Part shown: positions 25,576 to 34,365 of the stretch, in pieces | How positions within the stretch are numbered: the stretch's first letter is position 1 | Layout: each line of letters opens with the position of its first letter | DNA from: Sphingomonas psychrotolerans | GTDB lineage: Bacteria; Pseudomonadota; Alphaproteobacteria; Sphingomonadales; Sphingomonadaceae | Reading direction: 5' to 3' | Assembly (NCBI RefSeq): GCF_002796605.1 | Contig: NZ_CP024923.1 | Span: forward strand, 4,037,501 to 4,101,500 | Length of the DNA: 64,000 nucleotides | Made by a program: the position numbers and the translations under genes | Notes under the pieces: model-generated | Told to the model about the DNA's origin: nothing | Database searches by the model: none | What the model saw: the letters and a program-made list of their open reading frames with translations, nothing else

Positions 25576-27237
25576 ATGCTGACGGCGCTCTCCATCCGCG
25601 ACGTGGTGCTGATCGAGGCGCTCGACCTCGAATTCGGCACGGGACTGGGCGTGCTGACCGGCGAGACCGGCGCAGGCAAGTCGATCCTGCTCGATGCTTT
25701 GGGGCTGGCGCTCGGCGCCCGCGGCGAAAGCGGGCTGGTGCGTCAGGGCGCCGCCCAGGCCGTCGTCACCGCCAGCTTCGAGACGCCGGCGCAGGACGGG
25801 GCGATCGCCAATCTGATGGCGCAGAACGGCCTCGAACTCGAACCCGGCGAGCCTCTGCTCGTCCGCCGCATCGTCAAGTCCGACGGCGGCAGCCGCGCCT
25901 TCGTCAACGATCAGCCGGCATCGGCGGGGCTGCTCCGCGAACTCGCCCCGCATCTCGTCGAGATTCACGGCCAGCACGACGATCGCGGCCTGCTCAATCC
26001 GCGTGGGCATCGCACTTTGCTCGACACGTTCGGCCGACTCGATGCCGGACCGATCGCCGTGGCGCATCGCACCTGGCGTGAGGCCGAGGACGCGCTCGCG
26101 GTGGCGCGCGCCGAACAGGACGTCGCCGAGCGCGACCGCGAATGGCTCGCCCATGCGGTGACCGAGCTTCGCGCGCTCGCGCCCGAAGCGGGCGAGGAAG
26201 CGCTTCTCGCCGGCCGCCGCGCCACCATGCAGCGCGGCGAGAAGGTCGCGGGCGAGCTCCAGTCGGTGGCCCAACTGCTCGAAGGCTCGGAAGGCGGGCT
26301 TAGCCAGCTCCGCCAGGCGGCGCGCATCCTCGAACGGATCGCCGACAGTCATGAGGCGCTGGCCGAGGCGCTCGCCGCGATCGACCGGGCGATCACCGAC
26401 GGCGCCGACGCGCAGGACCGCATCGATGCGGCGGCGGGGGCGCTCGCTTTCGATCCCGCTGCGCTCGAAGCGGACGAGACCCGGCTGTTCGAGTTGCGTG
26501 CGCTCGCGCGCAAGCACCGCGTTCAGCCCGATGAATTGCCCGCACTGCTCGACGCGCTGTCGGCCCGGCTCGACCGGGTCGAGAGTGGCGGGGCCGGGAT
26601 CGCCCGGCTCGAACTCGCCGTCGAGGAAGCGCATCGCGTCTATCGCGATGCGGCACGCGCGCTATCGGAGGCTCGCGCGCAGGCCGCTACGCGTCTCGAT
26701 GTCGCGGTCGAGGCCGAGCTCAAGCCGCTCAAGCTCGATGCTGCGCGTTTCCGCACTGTGGTCGAGCCGCTCGAGGAGAGCGCGTGGTCGCCGGCGGGGA
26801 TGGACCGGGTCGAGTTTGCGGTCTCGACCAATCCGGGCGCGCCGTTCGCGCCGCTGATCAAGATCGCCAGCGGCGGCGAATTGTCGCGCTTCATCCTCGC
26901 GCTCAAGGTCGCGCTGGCCGAGGAAGGCGGCGCCGGTACGCTGATCTTCGACGAGATCGATCGGGGCGTCGGCGGCGCGGTGGCGAGCGCGATCGGCGAT
27001 CGGCTCGCACGGCTCGCCTCGACCGCGCAGGTCCTCGTCGTGACGCACAGCCCGCAGGTGGCGGCGCGGGGCGCCCAGCATCTGCTGATCGCCAAGAGCC
27101 ATGACGGCCTCGTCACTCGCACCGGCGTCACTCCGCTCGACTCCGGCCAGCGCCGCGAGGAGATTGCGCGGATGCTCTCGGGCGCCGAGATCACTCCCGA
27201 GGCGCGCGCGCAGGCCGAACGGCTGCTCGCGGCCTAG
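25576..27237 (+). CDS. recN: DNA repair protein RecN
   Basis: 553 residues, SMC-like ATPase for double-strand break repair. Walker A 'GETGAGKSILLDALGLALG' (about residues 30-48), 'LVEIHGQHDDRGLL', a central coiled-coil region (about 165-370), the ABC signature 'ASGGELSRFILALKVAL', Walker B 'TLIFDEIDRGVGG' and 'QVLVVTHSPQVAA'. All catalytic motifs are intact. Confidence 0.96.
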   Translation: MLTALSIRDVVLIEALDLEFGTGLGVLTGETGAGKSILLDALGLALGARGESGLVRQGAAQAVVTASFETPAQDGAIANLMAQNGLELEPGEPLLVRRIVKSDGGSRAFVNDQPASAGLLRELAPHLVEIHGQHDDRGLLNPRGHRTLLDTFGRLDAGPIAVAHRTWREAEDALAVARAEQDVAERDREWLAHAVTELRALAPEAGEEALLAGRRATMQRGEKVAGELQSVAQLLEGSEGGLSQLRQAARILERIADSHEALAEALAAIDRAITDGADAQDRIDAAAGALAFDPAALEADETRLFELRALARKHRVQPDELPALLDALSARLDRVESGGAGIARLELAVEEAHRVYRDAARALSEARAQAATRLDVAVEAELKPLKLDAARFRTVVEPLEESAWSPAGMDRVEFAVSTNPGAPFAPLIKIASGGELSRFILALKVALAEEGGAGTLIFDEIDRGVGGAVASAIGDRLARLASTAQVLVVTHSPQVAARGAQHLLIAKSHDGLVTRTGVTPLDSGQRREEIARMLSGAEITPEARAQAERLLAA

Positions 27238-27457
27238 GTGCAATCGACATTCCGTAATCTTCCCCTGGCGGGGGAGGATTGGATCGTCCTGCGCCGTTGA
27301 AGGTCGATACGCCCTGGTTTCTGAACCCCCGTTCAGCCTCGCGCCGGCTCTGCGACAAATCGCGACACAATAGGACGAGCCCTGGGACACTCCCGCGACA
27401 GCGGCGTTCGATAACGCCCTTCGACCGCAGCGCGGTCCCGTTTCAAAGGAGAGTACC

Positions 27458-27823
27458 ATGAAGAAGTTCTCGCTCATGCTCGCCGGCCTCGGCATCGCCG
27501 CCGCGGCTGTTCCCGCCACCGCCATTGCCGCTCCGGCGCCGCACGCCGCGAGCTATCAGGCCGGCTGGCAGAACATCAATGCGCGCCAGGCACGGCTCGA
27601 GGCGCGCATCAATCAGGGTATCCGCTCGGGTGCGCTGAGCCGCCGGGAAGCGACGCGGCTCAAGATGCAGTTCCGCGAGCTCAGCCGGCTCGAGGCGCGC
27701 TATCGCGCCAGCCGCCCGGGCCTGACCCTCGCCGAGCGCCGCGATCTCGATCGCCGCTTCGACGCGCTCTCGGCGCGGATCCAGATCGAAAAGCATGACC
27801 GCAATGGCCGCCGCGGCCACTGA
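27458..27823 (+). CDS. Secreted hypothetical protein
   Basis: 121 residues. Signal peptide MKKFSLMLAGLGIAAAAVPATAIAA, then an Arg/Ala/Leu-rich helical domain with recurrent 'QARLEARINQGIRSGALSRREATRLK' and 'SRPGLTLAERRDLDRRFDALSARIQ'. This helical pattern is common in small sphingomonad periplasmic proteins without assigned function. AAAGGAGAG precedes the ATG. The 220-bp region before it holds its promoter and nothing recognisable. Confidence 0.8.
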   Translation: MKKFSLMLAGLGIAAAAVPATAIAAPAPHAASYQAGWQNINARQARLEARINQGIRSGALSRREATRLKMQFRELSRLEARYRASRPGLTLAERRDLDRRFDALSARIQIEKHDRNGRRGH

Positions 27824-27844
27824 AGCCGGCTGACGGTTGATCAA

Positions 27845-27876
27845 GACGGGCTCCGCCAGCGATGGCGGGGCCCGTC
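27845..27876 (+). terminator. Strong hairpin after the secreted-protein gene
   Basis: A 14-bp stem (GACGGGC-TCCGCCA paired with TGGCGGG-GCCCGTC) with loop GCGA, 22 bp past the stop. It lacks a U-run but is the only structure before the response-regulator gene. Confidence 0.5.
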
Positions 27877-27962
27877 CCCGTCTTGGCCGGGTGCCGACAA
27901 GCCATTGCGCTCAATAGAAAAAATAGGGCAGCATTTCAGACACATCGCACCTACAATGGGAT

Positions 27963-28685
27963 ATGGCCAGCTTAGCCCAGACCCATGCCGATTCGGCGAC
28001 GTTGCTCGTCGTGGACGACGATCACGACATTCGCCATCTCCTCGCCAACAGCCTCGGTGCGCATGGTTTCCGTGTCGAGACCGCGGCCGACACACGCGGC
28101 ATGGATGAAGTGCTCGCGCGCACGCCGGTCGATTGCGTGATTCTCGACGTGATGATGCCCGGCGAGGACGGGCTTGCCGCCTGCCGCCGCATCGCGCGAC
28201 GCGACGGACCCGAAATCATCCTGCTCAGCGCGCTCGGCGAGGAGCAGGATCGGATCCTCGGGCTCGAGGTCGGCGCGGGCCATTATCTGCCCAAGCCGTG
28301 CAGTCCGCGTGAAATCCTCGCCACCGTGCGTGCGGCGCTGCGCAAGCGCGGAATCGGCCCGGCGCCGGTGAGCGAGGTCTATGGCTTCGACGGGTGGCGG
28401 ATCGATCTCGGCAGCCACGAGCTGTTCGATCCGAACGGCGTATTGGTCGGCCTCACCGACGGCGAGTTCGCGGTGCTACGCGTGTTCATCGAGCGGTCGC
28501 GCCGGGTGCTCACGCGCGAGGCATTGCTCCAGGCCGCGCGCGGACCCGATTCGGACGCCTATGATCGCGCGATCGACGTGCAGGTCAGCCGCCTGCGCCG
28601 CAAGCTGCGCGCCGGCGGCGACGAGATCATCCGTACCGTGCGCAACGAAGGCTATTTGTTCGTCCCGCGAGTCGCGCGCGCATGA
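27963..28685 (+). CDS. OmpR-family response regulator
   Basis: 240 residues. Receiver domain with acidic pocket 'LLVVDDDHDIRH', phospho-acceptor Asp in 'VDCVILDVMMPGEDG' (about residue 62), and the switch Ser in 'LLSALGE' and Lys in 'YLPKP'. It is joined to a winged-helix DNA-binding domain ('LTDGEFAVLRVFIERSRRVLTREALLQAARG...DVQVSRLRRKL...IRTVRNEGYLF'). It overlaps the histidine kinase by 4 bp. Confidence 0.95.
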   Translation: MASLAQTHADSATLLVVDDDHDIRHLLANSLGAHGFRVETAADTRGMDEVLARTPVDCVILDVMMPGEDGLAACRRIARRDGPEIILLSALGEEQDRILGLEVGAGHYLPKPCSPREILATVRAALRKRGIGPAPVSEVYGFDGWRIDLGSHELFDPNGVLVGLTDGEFAVLRVFIERSRRVLTREALLQAARGPDSDAYDRAIDVQVSRLRRKLRAGGDEIIRTVRNEGYLFVPRVARA

Positions 28686-30010
28686 TCTCAGCCGGGAGCG
28701 CGGCGCGTTCGCCGCTGTTCCTGCGGATCTTCCTGTTGATGCTGGTCTGCGTCGCGGTGGTCCAGCTGATGAACCTGACGCTGCTGATCGCGGTCCAGAC
28801 GCCGTCGGCCAAGCTCTATACGGTCGGGCAGGTCGTCCATGCGATGCACGGGCGCGATCCCGGTGGCGAATTGCAGGTCGAGCGACTCGCGGCGGTCGAG
28901 CCGGCGGCGTGGAACCCGCGCGGCGAGCGAATCGAGGCGGCGCTCGCCACTGCGCTCGGCGTTCCGGCGACATCGGTTCGCATTAGTTTCCCAACGCCGT
29001 TCCTGCAGCGCGAGCGGGTATTCCAGCGCACGGCGGTGCCGCGGCCCGCGCCGATCAGCCCCGCAGTGGCGCGCGATGTGATCCTGATCGGGGATTTCGC
29101 GGCAGCATGGCGCCAGCCTGACGGGCAGTGGCTCCGGGTCGAGCCGGTCGAGGGGTTCGAGGCGTGGCGCTGGTTCGTGCTGGCCTGGCTGATCGTTTCG
29201 GCCGTGGCGGTGGCGCCGTTCGCCTGGGCGCTCGCGCATCGCTTCGCCAGGCCGATCCGCGCCTTCGCCGCCGCCGCCGAGCGGCTGGGGCGCGATCCAC
29301 GCGCGCCGCCGCTCGAGCTCGAGGGTCCCGGCGAGATCGCCGAAGCCGCAGCGGCGTTCAACACGATGCAGGCGCGGCTCAATCGCTATGTCGACGATCG
29401 CACCACGGTGATGAGCGCAGTCGCGCACGATCTGCGTACCCCGCTGATGCGGCTAGGTTTGCGGCTCGAGGCCGCGCCCGACGATCTGCGCCAGGCCTGC
29501 GAGGGCGATATCCGCGACATGCAGGGGCTGGTGTCGACGGCGCTCGCTTATGTCCGCGAGACCAGCCAGCCGCCGGTGCGCCGGCCGCTCGATCTGCGCT
29601 CGCTCGCCGAGACGGTGGTCGACGATCTCGCCGATCGCGGCGAGATCGTGACGCTCGCGCCGGGCGAACCCCTGGTCCTCAATGCCAATCCCGCGGCGAT
29701 CAAGGCGATGGTGACCAATCTGGTGATGAACGCCGTCAAATATGCCGGCGGGGCCGAGGTGTCGCTGGCCCTGATCGACGGCCATGCCGTGCTCGACGTG
29801 CGCGATTCCGGACCCGGTATCCCGGCGGAAGATCTCGATCATGTCTTCGAACCCTTCTTCCGCGGCGAGCGCTCGCGCAATCGCGATACCGGCGGAGTCG
29901 GCCTCGGCCTGCCCAGCGCGCGGGCGGTGGCGCGCGCGCATGGCGGCGACGTCGCACTGGCCAACAGGGAGGGCGGCGGACTGATCGCCACGGTCCGCCT
30001 GCCGGTCTAG
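28682..30010 (+). CDS. EnvZ-type sensor histidine kinase
   Basis: 442 residues. TM1 at about 13-38 (IFLLMLVCVAVVQLMNLTLLIAV), a periplasmic sensor of about 125 residues, TM2 at about 163-183, HAMP ('RPIRAFAAAAERLGRD'), HisKA with phospho-His in 'VAHDLRTPLMRL' (about residue 246), and HATPase with N-box 'NLVMNAVKYA', 'DSGPGIP' and 'GGVGLGLPSARAVARAHGG'. It is paired with the overlapping OmpR-type regulator; the signal is unknown. Confidence 0.95.
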   Translation: MISAGSAARSPLFLRIFLLMLVCVAVVQLMNLTLLIAVQTPSAKLYTVGQVVHAMHGRDPGGELQVERLAAVEPAAWNPRGERIEAALATALGVPATSVRISFPTPFLQRERVFQRTAVPRPAPISPAVARDVILIGDFAAAWRQPDGQWLRVEPVEGFEAWRWFVLAWLIVSAVAVAPFAWALAHRFARPIRAFAAAAERLGRDPRAPPLELEGPGEIAEAAAAFNTMQARLNRYVDDRTTVMSAVAHDLRTPLMRLGLRLEAAPDDLRQACEGDIRDMQGLVSTALAYVRETSQPPVRRPLDLRSLAETVVDDLADRGEIVTLAPGEPLVLNANPAAIKAMVTNLVMNAVKYAGGAEVSLALIDGHAVLDVRDSGPGIPAEDLDHVFEPFFRGERSRNRDTGGVGLGLPSARAVARAHGGDVALANREGGGLIATVRLPV

Positions 30011-30068
30011 CGCGCGGGGGCGGCTATCGCGCATACGACCATGAGTGTCTTTCGCCTGCCGCCATCCT

Positions 30069-30086
30069 CATGATAGCGCTACCCTC
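30069..30086 (+). promoter_or_regulatory. LacI-type operator upstream of the glucose-oxidation operon
   Basis: TGATAGCGCTACCC at 30071-30084 is a near-palindrome around the central CG (GATAGC/GCTACC, one mismatch). It matches the kind of operator used by LacI-family sugar regulators in Caulobacter and sphingomonads. It ends 16 bp before the first start codon, a blocking position for a repressor. Confidence 0.55.
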
Positions 30087-30100
30087 GGAGAGAGGAGAGG

Positions 30101-31219
30101 ATGATGAGGAACGGGCAAAGCCGTCGCGAAATCTTGGCCAGTTCGGGCGCCGCGTTGCTGGCGGCGACGCTGCCGGCGTGCGGCCGCGCGCAGGAGCCGC
30201 CGAAGCGCAAGCTCGGCTATGCGATCGTCGGGCTGGGCAGCTATGCCACCCGCCAGATCATGCCGCGGCTGAAGGATTGCGAATTCGCAAAGCTCACTGC
30301 TCTGGTCAGCGGCACGCCCGAGAAGCTTGAGCGCTTCGGCACCGAATATGGCATTCCGAAAACGCATCGCTACAGCTATGCCAATTACGACAGCATCCGC
30401 GACAATCCCGATATCGACCTGGTCTATGTCGTGCTGCCCAATTCCCTGCACGCCGAATATTCAATCCGCGCCAGCCAGGCGGGCAAGCACGTGCTGTGCG
30501 AAAAGCCGATGGCGGTGTCCTCGGCCGAATGCGAGGCGATGATCGCCGCGGCCAAAAAGGCCGGCAAGAAACTGATGATCGGTTATCGCAGCCATTTCGA
30601 GCCCTATAACCGCCACGGCATTTCGCTGGTGAAGAGCGGCTTTATCGGCCGCCCGCGGCTGATCACTTCCGAGCACGGCTTCAACGCCCAGCCCAATCAG
30701 TGGCGGCTCGATCGGCCGCTGTCGGGCGGCGGTTCGATGATGGACATCGGCATCTACAGCCTCAACGCCGCGCGCTATCTCGCGGGCGAGGAGCCGATCG
30801 AAGTCAGCGCGATGGAATCGACCGACCGCAGCGATCCCCGCTTCCGCAATGTCGAGGATCGGATAGACTGGCAGATGCGCTTCCCCTCGGGCGCGCTGGC
30901 CGCTTGCGTTTCGAGCTACAGCTCGAACCACAATGCATGGCGGGCGACCGGAACCGAAGGCTGGGTAGGGATGGAGCCTTCCACGCCTTATGACGGCCAC
31001 CAGATGTGGACGCGCAAGAAGGGGAAGACCGAGCAGGTGACCTTGCCGGCGCCGGCCAAGAACCAGTTCGTCGCCCAGCTCGATCATCTCGCCGAATGCG
31101 CGATCAGCGGCCGCGAGCCGATCGTCGCGGGCGAAGAGGGGCTCAAGGACATGCGGCTGATCGAGGCGATCTATCGCGCCGCGCGCGAGGGCAAGACGAT
31201 CCGGGTGGCGAAGGCCTGA
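30101..31219 (+). CDS. Gfo/Idh/MocA oxidoreductase, glucose-fructose-oxidoreductase-like, Tat signal
   Basis: 372 residues. A twin-arginine export signal (SRREILASSGAALLAATLPAC) precedes a Rossmann domain 'YAIVGLGSYATRQIMP'. The rest follows the Zymomonas glucose-fructose oxidoreductase pattern: 'SGTPEKLERFGTEYGIP', 'VYVVLPNSLH', catalytic Lys in 'CEKPMA', and 'GGGSMMDIGIYSLNAARYLAGEEP' with the active-site Asp/Tyr region. It is likely periplasmic with tightly bound NADP. Its stop overlaps the start of the GntP permease (TGATG). The start may be 30101 or 30104. Glucose as substrate is inferred from similarity and neighbours. Confidence 0.88.
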   Translation: MMRNGQSRREILASSGAALLAATLPACGRAQEPPKRKLGYAIVGLGSYATRQIMPRLKDCEFAKLTALVSGTPEKLERFGTEYGIPKTHRYSYANYDSIRDNPDIDLVYVVLPNSLHAEYSIRASQAGKHVLCEKPMAVSSAECEAMIAAAKKAGKKLMIGYRSHFEPYNRHGISLVKSGFIGRPRLITSEHGFNAQPNQWRLDRPLSGGGSMMDIGIYSLNAARYLAGEEPIEVSAMESTDRSDPRFRNVEDRIDWQMRFPSGALAACVSSYSSNHNAWRATGTEGWVGMEPSTPYDGHQMWTRKKGKTEQVTLPAPAKNQFVAQLDHLAECAISGREPIVAGEEGLKDMRLIEAIYRAAREGKTIRVAKA

Positions 31220-32562
31220 TGCCCGAGCCCTGGTACACTTTGGCGATCGTCGCCGCGAGCATCGCCGCGGTGATTTTCCTCGTCCTGCGTTTCAAGCTGC
31301 AGCCGTTCCTCGTGCTGCTGCTTGTCGCGCTAGTCACCGGGCTCGCATTTGGCGGCGAACCGCAGGCAGTGATCGCGGCGATCCGCAAGGGCACCGGCGA
31401 GGCGCTCGGCTTCGTGGCAGTGGTGATCGGGCTCGGTGCGGTGCTCGGCGGGCTGCTCGAGGCGAGCGGCGGCGTCAACGCCATCGCCCACCGCCTGCTC
31501 GACATGTTCGGCGAGAAGCGCGTGCCCTGGGCGCTGACCGCAGTGGGCATCGTGGTCGGCGTGCCGCTGTTCTTCGACGTGGCGTTCATCATCCTCGCGC
31601 CGTTGCTCGCCACCCTGGCTATCCGCGCCGAACGCCGGGTGACCTATTTCGCGCTGCCCTTGCTCGCCGGGCTGATGACGATGCACGCCTTGCTGCCGCC
31701 GCACCCGGGGCCAGTGGCCGTCGCCGAGCTGATCCATACCGATTACGGGCTGCTCGCTTTCTACGGGCTGATCTGCGGGATACCCTCGGCGCTGCTTGCG
31801 GGGCCGGTCTTCGCCAAGATGTTCCATGGCGCGCCCGGTTTCGGCGATCAGGCGCCGCCGCCGATGCTCGACGAAGGCGCGCCGCAGACCAACGCGATCG
31901 GCTTCCTGCCGGCTTTGCTGGCGATGCTGTTCCCGCTGGCCCTGATCCTGATCGCGGCGGTGGCGGGGCAGGCGATGGCGCCGGGGCCGGCCAAGACTTT
32001 CCTGCTGTTCCTCGGTCACCCCTTCACAGCACTGATGCTCGCCGCATTGTCGGTGACCGGCTGGCTGAGAGTGCGCGAGCGCGCGCCCTGGGCGACGCTG
32101 TCGAGCATCATGACCCGCGCGCTCGAGCCTGCCGGTCTGATGGTGCTGATCATCGGCGCGGGCGCGGCATACAAGGAAGTGCTGATCGAATCGGGGGCGG
32201 GGCAGCAGATCACCGCGCTGGTCACTGCCGCGCAAGTCTCGGTGCCGGTCTTCGCCTTCCTGCTCGCGGCGTTCGTCCGCATCGCGCAGGGATCCGCCAC
32301 GGTCGCGATGGTGACCGCCGCGGGGCTTGCCGGGCCGCTGATCACCGCCGCGGCGCTCAGCCCCAGCCGGATCGCATTGGTGACGATCGCGATCGGCGGC
32401 GGCGCGACGATCGCCAGCCATGTCAACGACACCGGCTTCTGGCTGGTGAAGCAATATCTCGGGCTGACCGAGGCGCAGACCTTTCGCAGCTGGACGATCG
32501 GCGCGACGATCGCCGGTCTGACCAGCTTCGGAATCGCGCTGCTGATCTGGCCGTTCGTGTAA
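31219..32562 (+). CDS. GntP-family gluconate permease
   Basis: 447 residues, about 12 transmembrane helices. GntP-family features: 'GTGEALGFVAVVIGLGAVLGGLLEASGG', 'VGVPLFFDVAFIILAPL', 'MTMHALLPPHPGPVA' and the C-terminal 'RIAQGSATVAMVTAAGL...SHVNDTGFWLVKQYLG'. It takes up gluconate or related sugar acids by proton symport. It is translationally coupled to the GFOR-like gene and followed 10 bp later by a gluconolactonase, so gluconate is the likely substrate. Confidence 0.93.
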   Translation: MPEPWYTLAIVAASIAAVIFLVLRFKLQPFLVLLLVALVTGLAFGGEPQAVIAAIRKGTGEALGFVAVVIGLGAVLGGLLEASGGVNAIAHRLLDMFGEKRVPWALTAVGIVVGVPLFFDVAFIILAPLLATLAIRAERRVTYFALPLLAGLMTMHALLPPHPGPVAVAELIHTDYGLLAFYGLICGIPSALLAGPVFAKMFHGAPGFGDQAPPPMLDEGAPQTNAIGFLPALLAMLFPLALILIAAVAGQAMAPGPAKTFLLFLGHPFTALMLAALSVTGWLRVRERAPWATLSSIMTRALEPAGLMVLIIGAGAAYKEVLIESGAGQQITALVTAAQVSVPVFAFLLAAFVRIAQGSATVAMVTAAGLAGPLITAAALSPSRIALVTIAIGGGATIASHVNDTGFWLVKQYLGLTEAQTFRSWTIGATIAGLTSFGIALLIWPFV

Positions 32563-32572
32563 AGAGAGGGAT

Positions 32573-33589
32573 ATGACCATGGCCATCACGCGCCGCGCCG
32601 CGCTCACCGGAATCGCGGCGCTTCCCTTCGTCCCCATGCTCGCCCGCGCGGCGAACGTCGGCGGCATCACGCGCTTCGATTCCGCGCTCGATGCCGTAAT
32701 CGACGTGAACACCCCGATCGAAGTGCTCGGCACCGGCTATCGATGGGCCGAGGGGCCGGTGTGGGTGAAGAAGGGCGGCTATCTGCTCTTCTCCGACGTT
32801 CCCGCCAACATCGCCTATCGATGGAAACAAGGGGGAGCGATCGCGCCGTTCCTCACCCCGTCGGGCCTGGCCGGGCCGATCCCCGCCGGCATCCGCGAGG
32901 CCGGATCGAACGGCATGACGGTCGATGCGCAGGGGCGGCTGATCATCGCCGATTCGGGGACACGCGCAGTCGTCGCGGTCGATCTCGCCAGCAAGCGCCG
33001 GACGATCCTCGCCGAGCGCTACGAAGGCAAGCGCTTCAACAGCTGCAACGACGTGGTGGCGGGCAAGAGCGGCGCGCTCTATTTCACCGATCCGCCTTAC
33101 GGTCTCACCGAAGGCGACACCTCGCCGCTGAAGGAGCTGGCGTTCAACGGCGTGTTCCTGCGCACCGCCGACGGCAGGATCCGGGTGATCGACGAGACGC
33201 TCAAGCGGCCCAACGGCATCGCCCTTTGCCCCAAGAAGACCACGCTCTACGTCGCGATGTCCGACGAGGCGCGCCCGCAGATTCTGGCGTATCCGCTCGG
33301 CGCCGACGGGCTGCCGCGTACGGCCCCAACCGTCTTTCACGATTTCAGCGCGCCGCTCGCGCGCAAATTGCCCGGCCTGCCCGACGGGCTCAAGGTCGAC
33401 AAAGCGGGCCGGCTGTTTGCCAGCGGCCCCGGCGGCATTTACCTGCTGTCGCCCGAAGGCAAGGCGCTGGGCCTGATCGCCACCGGCAAGGCGATCGCCA
33501 ATTGCGCGTTCGGCGAGGACGGCAAGACGCTGTTCCTGACCTCAAGCGACATGCTCGCGCGCGTCCGCCTGAAGAGCCCGGGCTGGTGA
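32573..33589 (+). CDS. SMP-30/gluconolactonase-family protein with Tat signal
   Basis: 338 residues. Tat-type signal 'ITRRAALTGIAALPFVPMLARAA', then the six-bladed propeller of SMP-30/gluconolactonases: 'YRWAEGPVWVKKGGYLLFSDVPANI' with metal-binding Glu, 'GSNGMTVDAQGRLIIADSG', 'NSCNDVVAGKSGALYFTDPPYGL', 'RPNGIALCPK' and 'LPDGLKVDKAGRLFA' with the final Asp. It would hydrolyse glucono-lactone made by the GFOR-like enzyme in the periplasm. GAGAGGGAT precedes the ATG; 32579 is an alternative start. Confidence 0.92.
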   Translation: MTMAITRRAALTGIAALPFVPMLARAANVGGITRFDSALDAVIDVNTPIEVLGTGYRWAEGPVWVKKGGYLLFSDVPANIAYRWKQGGAIAPFLTPSGLAGPIPAGIREAGSNGMTVDAQGRLIIADSGTRAVVAVDLASKRRTILAERYEGKRFNSCNDVVAGKSGALYFTDPPYGLTEGDTSPLKELAFNGVFLRTADGRIRVIDETLKRPNGIALCPKKTTLYVAMSDEARPQILAYPLGADGLPRTAPTVFHDFSAPLARKLPGLPDGLKVDKAGRLFASGPGGIYLLSPEGKALGLIATGKAIANCAFGEDGKTLFLTSSDMLARVRLKSPGW

Positions 33590-33618
33590 AGCGGGGAATC
33601 GCCCCCTAGATCGGAGGC

Positions 33619-34365
33619 ATGTCCGAACCCGAGGCGATTCCCGCGGCTACCGTGATCGTGATGCGCGAAGCCGAGGGCGGGCCGCCCGAGCTGCTGATCG
33701 TCGAGCGGGCGCGCGCGATGTCGTTCGCGGGCGGCGCGCTGGTATTCCCCGGCGGCCGCGTCGACCCCGGCGATCATGTGCTGGCAGCGACGATGGCCGG
33801 CGATCGGGACGATGTCGCCGGCCGGATCGCGGCAGTGCGCGAGACGATCGAGGAAGCCGGCGTCGCAGTGGGCGTGCGCATGCCGGCCGCCGCCATTCCC
33901 GATCTCCAGCGCCGGCTTTACGCCGGTGAAGCGATGGGGACGTTGCTCGACGAAGTCGGCGGCGCGCTCGATCTCGACGCGCTGGTGCCGTTCGCGCGCT
34001 GGCTGCCCGCCGGCGTCCACCACAAGGTGTTCGACACGCGCTTCTACCTCGCCCGCGCGCCGCAGGGCGCCGAGCCGGTGGTCGACGGCAACGAGAATGT
34101 CCGGGTGCTCTGGGCGTCGGCGCGCGCGGTGCTCGACGCCGCCGATCGCGGCGAGGCGACGATCATCTTCCCCACCCGCCGCAATCTCGAGCGGCTCGCG
34201 CTTTTCGCCAGCTTCGCCGATGCTGTCGCCGCTACGCGCGCGCTTCCGGTGCGCACGATCACGCCGTGGATCGAGACGCGCGACGACGGCGCGCATCTCT
34301 GCATCCCCGACGATCTCGGCTATCCGGTCACCGAGGAGCCGCTGGCGCGGGCAATCCGCGCATGA
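33619..34365 (+). CDS. NUDIX hydrolase
   Basis: 248 residues. The Nudix box is split by an insertion: 'FPGGRVDPGDHV...RIAAVRETIEEAGVAVG', with the catalytic RExxEE-G half intact, as in the NUDT19/RNA-pyrophosphohydrolase-like group. The substrate is unknown (CoA-type or nucleotide pyrophosphates are possible). A CGGAGG site precedes the ATG. It overlaps the extensin-like gene by 4 bp. Confidence 0.88.
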   Translation: MSEPEAIPAATVIVMREAEGGPPELLIVERARAMSFAGGALVFPGGRVDPGDHVLAATMAGDRDDVAGRIAAVRETIEEAGVAVGVRMPAAAIPDLQRRLYAGEAMGTLLDEVGGALDLDALVPFARWLPAGVHHKVFDTRFYLARAPQGAEPVVDGNENVRVLWASARAVLDAADRGEATIIFPTRRNLERLALFASFADAVAATRALPVRTITPWIETRDDGAHLCIPDDLGYPVTEEPLARAIRA

